This document shows, in pieces, positions 18,838 to 24,823 of a stretch of 64,000 nt of DNA. Both the position numbers and the translations under genes were made by a program. The stretch is from Amycolatopsis bartoniae (GTDB lineage: Bacteria; Actinomycetota; Actinomycetes; Mycobacteriales; Pseudonocardiaceae), in NCBI RefSeq assembly GCF_014191255.1, contig NZ_JACHWH010000018.1:1-64000 (forward strand), written 5' to 3'. Position 1 is the first letter of the stretch. Each line of letters begins with the position of its first letter. Below the pieces are notes generated by a model. It worked only from the letters and a program-made list of their open reading frames with translations. It did not search any database and was not told where the DNA came from.

Positions 18838-19364
18838 CGCCGCGCCGGCTCCTCGATGAAGCCGACGAGGTCCCGGTCGCACCGGCAGCCCTGGGCGAAC
18901 GCCGCCCAGGGCCGGGCGAACCGCGACTGCCTGCGGGCCAGCCGACCGCCCGGCCGGAGCACCCGCGCGACCTCGGCGAGCACGCACCCGACGTCCGGCA
19001 CCGTGCACAGGACCAGCGTCGACACGACGGTGTCGACGCTGCCGTCCGCGAACGGCAGGGCGTCGGCGGACGCCGGGACCGTCCGGAGCACGGGCCGGGT
19101 GGCCGCCCGGTGCTCCAGCCGCCGGTACATCGCCGGCACGGGCTCGGTGAGGACGACCTGCCCGGCCACCGCCGGGTAGTGCTCGACGTTGAGACCGGTG
19201 CCCGCGCCGATCTCCACCACCGTCCCGCTCGCGCGCCGCAGCAGCGCGGCCCGGCGCGCGGCCAGGCCCAGCCGCTCGCCGCGGCGCAGGAACAGCTCGT
19301 ACAGCGCCGCCCCGAACCGCTCCCGGACCCCGTCCCGCGGCGCCGTGGCAACCCCTTCGGTCAT
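18838..19364 (-). pseudogene. class I SAM methyltransferase remnant (3' truncated, internal deletion)
   Basis: From ATG 19364 (after GGAGGGAGA) the frame encodes RERFGAALYELFLRRGER, VVEIGAGTGLNVEHYP (SAM motif I), VLTEPVPAMYRRLE, ASADALPFADGSVDTVVSTLVLCTVPD and VLRPGGRL. Homologues normally continue with a LFLEHV-type segment; here VLRPGGRL is joined directly to ARRQSRFARPWAAFAQGCRCDRD, so about 11 residues are missing. After GFIEEP the frame runs antisense into the MFS gene and stays open for 180 more codons to 18297 with no family similarity. The normal C-terminus is lost. It may still be translated, but it is probably inactive. Confidence 0.6.
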
Positions 19365-19449
19365 GGCTTCTCCCTCCACTCGCCGACAGTCCACCCGACC
19401 ACGCCCATGCCCTTCCGCTGGCCCGATCGGGCCACCTGGGCTCCGGAAG

Positions 19450-19629
19450 ATGGTGGCTGAGGAACCCCTTGTGCGCTTCGCGAACGCGGGCGGCGCACGG
19501 TGGCGTGGGCTGTCGGACGGTGCCGGACCGGTGATCACCGCACTGGCCGAGGAAGTCGCCGCGCTCGGCGCCGTCGTCGACGAGGCCGGTGAGCGGGTCA
19601 GCCTGCTCGGCGGGTCGTCCGGCGGTTGT
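19450..19629 (+). pseudogene. possible alpha/beta-hydrolase fragment
   Basis: A plus-strand frame from ATG 19450 reads ALAEEVAALGAVVDEAGE followed by RVSLLGGSSGG, like the helix and nucleophile elbow (GxSxG) of small alpha/beta-hydrolases. Similarity fades after residue 60 and the frame then runs antisense through the DUF6314 gene. The stretch fills most of the 320-nt gap between the methyltransferase remnant and DUF6314. Nothing else is recognisable in that gap. Confidence 0.3.
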
Positions 19630-19686
19630 GTCGACACTCGTGGTGCACCCGCACCGCGGCCGCCGCCTACGCCGCGAAGGCCGGGC

Positions 19687-20133
19687 TCAGCTGACCGCGC
19701 GCTCGTACGCCGTCTCGATGGAGTAGTCCTTCTGCGGCCCGGTGACCCGCATTCGGATGGTGAACCGGTTGTCGTCCGGGAACTCGTAGCGCCCGGCGTA
19801 GGTGTCCGCGCCGCACAGGTGCACGTCGGAGGCGGCGCCGCCCGGTTCGTCCAGCCGCAGCACGTGGAAGGTCCGCGGCGGCCCGGGTTCGGCGAAGCAG
19901 ATGCGGATCTGCCCCTCCTCCAGCCGGTAGTGGTACTCGCGGAAGACCTCCAGCGACTGTCCGCTGTGGAGGGTCAGCCGGCCGTCCTCCCGGTAGTGCA
20001 GCAGGCCGGCGCCGGCCGGGCGGAAGCGGGCCGAGCCGGTCATCCGGCCGATGCCGGGCAGCACCCTGGTGATCGTCCACTCGCCCGGCAACGCGGCGAA
20101 CAGCCGCGCCTCGGGCCGGACCTCGCTCGTCAT
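19687..20133 (-). CDS. DUF6314 family protein
   Basis: The 148-residue protein has the pattern of this uncharacterised family: PGEWTITRVLP, MTGSARFRP, GLLHYREDGRLTL, FREYHYRLEEGQIRICFAE, FHVLRLDEPGGAASDVHLCGADTYAGRYEF, MRVTGPQKDYSIETAYER. It looks like a single small beta-barrel of the lipocalin/heme-nitrobindin kind, judged by alternating strands and the terminal GPxKDY motif. No signal peptide is present. The function is unknown. It is divergent from the acyltransferase gene; 89 nt separate the starts. Confidence 0.7.
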   Translation of the reverse strand: MTSEVRPEARLFAALPGEWTITRVLPGIGRMTGSARFRPAGAGLLHYREDGRLTLHSGQSLEVFREYHYRLEEGQIRICFAEPGPPRTFHVLRLDEPGGAASDVHLCGADTYAGRYEFPDDNRFTIRMRVTGPQKDYSIETAYERAVS

Positions 20134-20159
20134 CCCGTTCCCTCCCGCCCTGAGGATAT

Positions 20160-20177
20160 CCGCGACAGGACCGCGAC
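20160..20177 (+). promoter_or_regulatory. direct-repeat box upstream of the acyltransferase gene
   Basis: CCGCGAC occurs at 20160-20166 and 20171-20177, a period of 11 bp as in sites for OmpR-family response regulators. A related repeat (GACAC at 23939-23943 and 23950-23954, also period 11) precedes the SGNH gene. Both genes also share the string GGCACCGTCGG-S-GCCATGAC across their start codons. Confidence 0.4.
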
Positions 20178-20222
20178 GTGCCGCGGACGGGGTCCGGACA
20201 CGGCCCCGGCACCGTCGGCGCC

Positions 20223-21392
20223 ATGACGTTCGTGCGTGCGCACCTGCCCGCCCTGGACGGGGTGCGCGGGGTCGCCATCCTCGGGGTGCTGCTGTTCCAC
20301 AGCGGCGTCCTGCCGGGCGGGTTCCTCGGGGTGGACCTGTTCTTCGCCCTGTCCGGCTACCTCATCACCGGTCAGTTGCTGCGGGAGGCCGGCACGACGG
20401 GAACGGTGTCGCTGGTCGCCTTCTGGGGCCGGCGGATCCGGCGGCTGCTCCCGGCGCTGGTGGTGCTGCTGACCGTGGTCACCGTGCTGGTCCGGCTGGT
20501 GGCCCCACCCGACGTGGTCCGGACCACGCTCGCGGACGGCCCGTGGGTGCAGGCGAACCTGGTCAACTGGCACCTGCTCGCGGAGTCGTCGAGCTACTGG
20601 GACCGGTTCGGGCCGGGCCGGGTGTTCGAGCACCTGTGGAGCATCGCGGTCGAGGAGCAGTTCTACCTGGCCTGGCCGGTGCTGCTGCTGGTCCTGGCCC
20701 GCGGCGCACGGCGGCGCCGGGTCGCGGTCTTCGCCGCCCTGGCCTCCGTCGCGTCGCTGGCGTTGATGGTCGCGCTCGCCGACCCGGCCGACCCGACCCG
20801 CGTCTACACCGGCACCGACACCCGCGCGTTCTCCCTGCTGCTGGGCGCACTCGTGGCCACGTGGCCGGTCCGCGAGGCGGGCCGCCGGGCCGGTGCCGTG
20901 CTGCTCCTGCTGGTGGCCGGGCTGGGCGCGGTGTGGGTGCTCGCCGACGGCGTGCGGGCGACCTGGCTGTTCGAGGGTGGCCTCTTCGCGCACTCGCTGG
21001 CCTCCGCGCTGCTGATCGGGCTGTGTGCCCGGGCGCCGCACACGCTCGTCGCCCGGGCTCTCGCCTGGCGGCCGCTGCGCTGGACCGGGGAGATTTCCTA
21101 CAGCCTGTACCTGTGGCACTGGCCGGTCTTCGTGCTGTTCCCCGCGCAGCCCGCGGTGGTGTTGTGCGTTGTCTCGGCCGGCTTGGCCGCGTTGTCGAAG
21201 TACCTGGTGGAAGATCCCGTCCGGTTCCACGCGAAGTGGGCCAGGGGACGAGCCGGCGCGGCCGCGTTCGCGGCGGTCATGACAGGCCTCGCCCTGCTGT
21301 GGGTGGTACTGCCCGCGCCGGCCCCGCCGCCGGTCGAGGTCACGGAGCTGGGCACGTTCGCCGCCGGTCCGACTCCGGGCTCGCCAGGGTGA
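20223..21392 (+). CDS. membrane acyltransferase, OafA/acyltransferase-3 family
   Basis: The 389-residue protein has the hallmark start HLPALDGVRGVAILGVLLFHSG with the catalytic His, FFALSGYLITGQLL, FWGRRIRRLLPALVV, HLWSIAVEEQFYLAWPV and ISYSLYLWHWPVFV, spread over about ten helices. Such proteins move acyl groups across the membrane to acylate surface or secreted glycans. Many homologues carry a C-terminal SGNH hydrolase domain; this one stops after the membrane part, and a separate SGNH lipoprotein is encoded 2.6 kb downstream. ATG 20223 is chosen by alignment of the LDGVRG motif. Its 3' end overlaps the convergent lipoprotein gene by 53 nt. Confidence 0.85.
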   Translation: MTFVRAHLPALDGVRGVAILGVLLFHSGVLPGGFLGVDLFFALSGYLITGQLLREAGTTGTVSLVAFWGRRIRRLLPALVVLLTVVTVLVRLVAPPDVVRTTLADGPWVQANLVNWHLLAESSSYWDRFGPGRVFEHLWSIAVEEQFYLAWPVLLLVLARGARRRRVAVFAALASVASLALMVALADPADPTRVYTGTDTRAFSLLLGALVATWPVREAGRRAGAVLLLLVAGLGAVWVLADGVRATWLFEGGLFAHSLASALLIGLCARAPHTLVARALAWRPLRWTGEISYSLYLWHWPVFVLFPAQPAVVLCVVSAGLAALSKYLVEDPVRFHAKWARGRAGAAAFAAVMTGLALLWVVLPAPAPPPVEVTELGTFAAGPTPGSPG

Positions 21393-21828
21393 ACCCGACC
21401 TGCGCCTGGTCGTTCCGCGAACCGCCGCTCTGCACGTGCACCCCGAGCGCGGTGCAGACGATCTGGTCGATGCCCAGCGCCGTCACGTCGCGCGCCGCGA
21501 GCGGCACGCTGAGCTGCACCAGGCCCGGCGCCGTGGTCACCACGACCCGCGTCGTCGTGACGGAGGTGATTTCCGTGTGCAGACCCGAACTCCCCGGGCC
21601 CTGCAGCAGCAACGACACGGCCTCGGAGATCGAGCCCAGACGGCCGGTTGCGCGCAGCTGGGGCCGCAGCTGGTGGTTCGCGTCGACGAAGTACAACGTC
21701 ACCCCGGGCGCCACGCCGGTCGGGGCCTCGCCGCCGTCGGCAGGCCCGGTGGGCTCGACGCCGCAGGCCGTCAGCAGCAATGCCAGCAATGCCAGCAATG
21801 CCCTTGCCAGCAAGCAGATCCGTTTCAC
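21340..21828 (-). CDS. GerMN-domain lipoprotein (LpqB N-terminal-like)
   Basis: The 162-residue protein has a leucine-rich lipoprotein signal (KRICLLARALLALLALLLTAC, cut before Cys 22) and one GerMN domain: GVTLYFVDANHQLRPQLRATG, ISEAVSLLLQGPG, SVPLAARDVTALGIDQIVCTALG. This domain occurs in the N-terminal part of LpqB, the lipoprotein partner of the MtrAB two-component system. Here it is the last gene of a response regulator-histidine kinase-lipoprotein operon and its GTG overlaps the kinase stop codon (GTGA), so it may modulate the kinase's extracellular sensor. The signal peptide is encoded by a triplicated 9-bp repeat. Confidence 0.8.
   Translation of the reverse strand: MKRICLLARALLALLALLLTACGVEPTGPADGGEAPTGVAPGVTLYFVDANHQLRPQLRATGRLGSISEAVSLLLQGPGSSGLHTEITSVTTTRVVVTTAPGLVQLSVPLAARDVTALGIDQIVCTALGVHVQSGGSRNDQAQVGFTLASPESDRRRTCPAP
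21776..21802 (-). repeat. three tandem 9-bp repeats in a signal-peptide coding region
   Basis: AGCAATGCC is present three times without change (21776-21784, 21785-21793, 21794-21802). On the coding strand it encodes repeated ALL/LAL units of the lipoprotein signal peptide. Copy-number changes would alter signal length by three residues without shifting frame. Confidence 0.85.
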
Positions 21829-23225
21829 CGGTCCTCCCCGTTCCGCGGCAGCCGCAGTACGAACCGCGCCCCACCGCCGTCCGCGTTGCCCGCGCTGAGG
21901 TCGCCGCCGTGCAGCCGGGCGTTCTCGAGCGCGATGGCCAGCCCGAGCCCGCTGCCGGGAGTGCGGGTACGGGCGGTGTCGGCCTTGTAGAAGCGGTCGA
22001 ACACGTGGGGCAGCACGGTTTCCGGCAGGCCCGGCCCGCTGTCGGTGACCTCGACGGACACCTGGTCGGGCGAGGCCGACACGTGCACGCGGACCGGCGG
22101 CGCGCCGTGCCGCAGCGCGTTGCCGACCAGGTTCGCGAAGACGACGTCGAGCCGGCGCCGGTCCGCCCGCAGCGAAACCCGTTGCGGCGCCACGAGTTCC
22201 ACTCGGTCCAGCCAGCCGCGCGCCCGCAGGCAGTCCCGCACGGCGGCGGTCACGTCGACCTCCTCCAGCCGCAGGTGCGCGGTTCCGGCGTCGAAGCGGG
22301 AGACCTCCATCAGGTCCTCGACGAGCCGGACCAGCCGGGCGGTCTCGGTGATCGCCAGCTGCGCGGACTCCCGGGCCTCCGGCGTCATCCCGTCCGCCGT
22401 CGCCGCCAGCACCTCGACCACGGCGGTCATCGTGCTCAGCGGCGTACGCAGCTCGTGCGAGACGTCGGCGGCGAACCTCCTGGCGTCGGCCCGCAGCCGC
22501 TGCTGTGCCGCCATCGACGCCTGCACCGACTCGGCCATCTCGTTGACCGTGACGGTCAGTTCGGCCAGCTCGTCGGCTCCCCGGGGCGGGGACCGCGCGC
22601 CGAGGTCACCGGCGGCGAGCCGCCGCGCCGTGTCGCGCAGTTCGCGCACCGGGCGCACCACGCTGCGCGCGGCCAGCAGCGCCAGCAGCACCGCGACCGG
22701 CAGCGCCAGCGCGGCGGTGCCGATCGCGGTCCGGGCGAGGGCGTTCAGCTGCTGCTCGACTCCGCTGAGGTCGCGCAAGGCGTACACCTCGATGCCGGAC
22801 GGCGTCCGCGTGCCGTCCGGCGCGGTGACCATGACCGGGGTACCGACCAGCAGCCACGGGACACCACCGGCGGTGATCCGCTGCGTGACGAGCCGGTCGT
22901 GCACGGCGGCACGCAGCGCGTCGGTGACCAGGCCCGTGGCGCCGTCGCCCGCCCGCAGCTCGCGGTAGGTCACCAGCGTGTCCGGACCGACCGCCGCGCG
23001 CAGGCGGTCGAGCGCGGCCTGATCCGGGGGATAGGTCAGCTGCGGGGCGGCCGCGGCGATCTGGCCGGACAGCGTTTCGGTGAGCCGCTGCTGGGCCGAG
23101 GTGACCAGCGCGGTGCTCGCCGAACCGGCGCTCGACCAGGCCACCGCGGCGGCGGTGAGGACGGCCACCAGCACGAAGGCGACCAGCAGCCGGGCCCGCA
23201 GCCCGCGGGGCCACAGCCTGCTCAT
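21825..23225 (-). CDS. sensor histidine kinase (HAMP, HisKA, HATPase)
   Basis: The 466-residue protein has two membrane helices (about 11-30 and 165-188) enclosing an extracytoplasmic sensor of about 130 residues, a HAMP segment (189-240), the phospho-acceptor His257 in FAADVSHELRTPLS, an N box (VFANLVGNALRHG), and G boxes TDSGPGLP and GSGLGLAIA. It should autophosphorylate and pass phosphate to the response regulator encoded just upstream. Its ATG overlaps the regulator stop (ATGA) and its stop overlaps the GerMN lipoprotein GTG, so all three are translationally coupled, in the order RR-HK-lipoprotein as in mtrA-mtrB-lpqB. The signal sensed is unknown. Confidence 0.92.
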   Translation of the reverse strand: MSRLWPRGLRARLLVAFVLVAVLTAAAVAWSSAGSASTALVTSAQQRLTETLSGQIAAAAPQLTYPPDQAALDRLRAAVGPDTLVTYRELRAGDGATGLVTDALRAAVHDRLVTQRITAGGVPWLLVGTPVMVTAPDGTRTPSGIEVYALRDLSGVEQQLNALARTAIGTAALALPVAVLLALLAARSVVRPVRELRDTARRLAAGDLGARSPPRGADELAELTVTVNEMAESVQASMAAQQRLRADARRFAADVSHELRTPLSTMTAVVEVLAATADGMTPEARESAQLAITETARLVRLVEDLMEVSRFDAGTAHLRLEEVDVTAAVRDCLRARGWLDRVELVAPQRVSLRADRRRLDVVFANLVGNALRHGAPPVRVHVSASPDQVSVEVTDSGPGLPETVLPHVFDRFYKADTARTRTPGSGLGLAIALENARLHGGDLSAGNADGGGARFVLRLPRNGEDR

Positions 23226-23896
23226 ACCGGGCCGAAGCGGTAGCCGAACCCGCGCACGGTCTGCACGTACTCCGGGGCCGCGGGCTCGGTCTCGATCTTG
23301 GCGCGCAGCCGCTGCACGCAGTTGTCGACCAGCCGGGAGTCGCCGAGGTAGTCGTGCTCCCACACCTGTTCCAGCAGCTGCTGCCTGCTGAACACCCGGC
23401 CCGGCGCGCGCGAGAGGGTCAGCAGCAGCCGGAGCTCGGTCGGGGTCAGCGGCACGGGTTCGCCCCGCAGGGACACCGTCACCGCCACCGGGTCGATGGC
23501 CAGGTCGCGGTGCACGCGCCTGCCTTCGGCCGGGCCGGTGCCGCGGCGCAGCACCGCGCGGATCCGCGCGTCGAGCACGGTGGGCCGGGCCGGTTTCACC
23601 ACGTAGTCGTCGGCGCCGGCGGCGAGGCCGCCCACCACGTCGAAGTCGTCGCCCCGCGCGGTCAGCATGATCACGGGCACCTCGCCGGCCGTCCGGATCC
23701 GGCGGCACACCTCGAACCCGTCGATGCCGGGCAGCATCAGGTCGAGCACCACCAGGTCCGGTGTGGACGAGCGGAACTCCCGCAGCCCGTCCTCCCCGGT
23801 CTCGGCGGTGCGGACCCCGTGCCCGTGCCGGCTCAGCGCGAGCTGGAGCCCGCGCCGGACCAGGGGATCGTCCTCGATGAGCAGAATCGACGCCAC
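23222..23896 (-). CDS. OmpR/PhoB-type response regulator
   Basis: The 224-residue protein has a receiver domain with acidic pocket (LLIEDD), phospho-acceptor D52 in VVLDLMLPG, T/A switch region MLTARGDD and K101 (VVKPA), then a winged helix with LTPTELRLLLTLSRAPGRVFSRQQLLEQVW, NCVQRLRAKIE and VRGFGYRFG. GTG 23896 gives the normal family length; longer frames only add a proline-arginine-rich tail. First gene of the RR-HK-GerMN operon. It is divergent from the SGNH lipoprotein gene, and the intervening 101 nt hold an 11-bp-period direct repeat that could be its binding site. Confidence 0.92.
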   Translation of the reverse strand: MASILLIEDDPLVRRGLQLALSRHGHGVRTAETGEDGLREFRSSTPDLVVLDLMLPGIDGFEVCRRIRTAGEVPVIMLTARGDDFDVVGGLAAGADDYVVKPARPTVLDARIRAVLRRGTGPAEGRRVHRDLAIDPVAVTVSLRGEPVPLTPTELRLLLTLSRAPGRVFSRQQLLEQVWEHDYLGDSRLVDNCVQRLRAKIETEPAAPEYVQTVRGFGYRFGPV

Positions 23897-23938
23897 CGGC
23901 CCAGTATCGCCGCGGCCCGGCCGCACCGGTGATCCTGG

Positions 23939-23954
23939 GACACAACCGCGACAC
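23939..23954 (+). promoter_or_regulatory. direct-repeat box upstream of the SGNH lipoprotein gene
   Basis: GACAC at 23939-23943 and 23950-23954 is spaced by exactly 11 bp and overlaps CCGCGACA (23946-23953), which also occurs upstream of the acyltransferase gene at 20160-20167. A candidate site for the divergently encoded response regulator. Confidence 0.4.
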
Positions 23955-23997
23955 GGCGGCGAAGGCGGCGGGACGCGCCGGCGGCACCGTCGGGGCC

Positions 23998-24726
23998 ATG
24001 ACCAGAACACGTCTTCTCGCCCTCGGCCTGACCGGGCTGCTCCTGCTCACCTCCGCTTGCGCCAGGAATCCTGACGCCACAACGGCTTCCATGCCGAAAC
24101 CGTCCACAGTGGTCTTCCTCGGCGACTCCGTCGCGGAGGGTGAGTCACTGCCCCTGGCCGCCGCGTTGAAGGCCAGCGGGACCGGGTTCGTCTCGCTGGC
24201 CGCGGACGGCGGCGGCAACGTCGTCGGCCCGTTCGCCGACGAGAACTGGAAGAAGCTGCCGGGCGAGATAGCCTCCGCCCGGCCGACCGTGGTCGTCTAC
24301 CAGCTCACCACCTATGACTGGGGGAGCGAGGCGGAACAACAGGCCGCCTACGACCGGCTGCTGGGCACCGTCACCGGAACCGGTGCGGAACTGGTGTTCG
24401 TCACCTCGCCGCCGATCAGGCCCGACGACTTCTACCGGCCGCACCTGGCCGAGCTCGCCCACGCACGGGCTGTCGCGGACACCTCCCAGGGCAGGGCGGT
24501 CGTGTTCGACGCCGGTGCGGTGTGGGGTGGTGAGTACCAGCAGGTCCGGGACGGGCGGCCGGACCGCAGTGCCGACGGGATCCACACCTGCCCGCAGGGC
24601 GCTGCCCGCTTCACCGCGTGGCTGCTCGCCCAGCTGGCGAAGGCCCTGCCCGGCTTCACGCCCGCGCCCGCACCGGAGTGGGCCAACACGGGCTGGTCGG
24701 CGGACCAGCACTTCCAGGGCTGCTGA
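23998..24726 (+). CDS. SGNH-hydrolase lipoprotein (acyl-transfer/esterase)
   Basis: The 242-residue protein has a lipoprotein signal (TRTRLLALGLTGLLLLTSAC, Cys about 21) and an SGNH domain: block I VVFLGDSVAEG with the catalytic Ser, a GGGNVV block II-like glycine, and block V ADGIHTCPQGAARF with the Asp-x-x-His pair. This is the fold found fused to the C-terminus of many acyltransferase-3 proteins, where it hands the acyl group to the glycan. Here it is separate but lies close to a lone acyltransferase-3 gene and shares upstream sequence with it, so the two proteins may act as a split pair on the outer face of the membrane. Simple esterase activity is the alternative. Confidence 0.82.
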   Translation: MTRTRLLALGLTGLLLLTSACARNPDATTASMPKPSTVVFLGDSVAEGESLPLAAALKASGTGFVSLAADGGGNVVGPFADENWKKLPGEIASARPTVVVYQLTTYDWGSEAEQQAAYDRLLGTVTGTGAELVFVTSPPIRPDDFYRPHLAELAHARAVADTSQGRAVVFDAGAVWGGEYQQVRDGRPDRSADGIHTCPQGAARFTAWLLAQLAKALPGFTPAPAPEWANTGWSADQHFQGC

Positions 24727-24823
24727 ACGGAAGACGGAACAGCATGGCAGGTCTCTGCCAAACCGCCTCCGCGACCGGATCCCGCCGGTTAGACTTCCGC
24801 CCGACCGACGGCAGGAGAGGATC

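Noticed and set aside
21825-24218. Single 797-residue fusion of response regulator and kinase
   Set aside because: The long open frame is the kinase frame read through the regulator gene; the regulator lies in another frame with its own start and an ATGA overlap.
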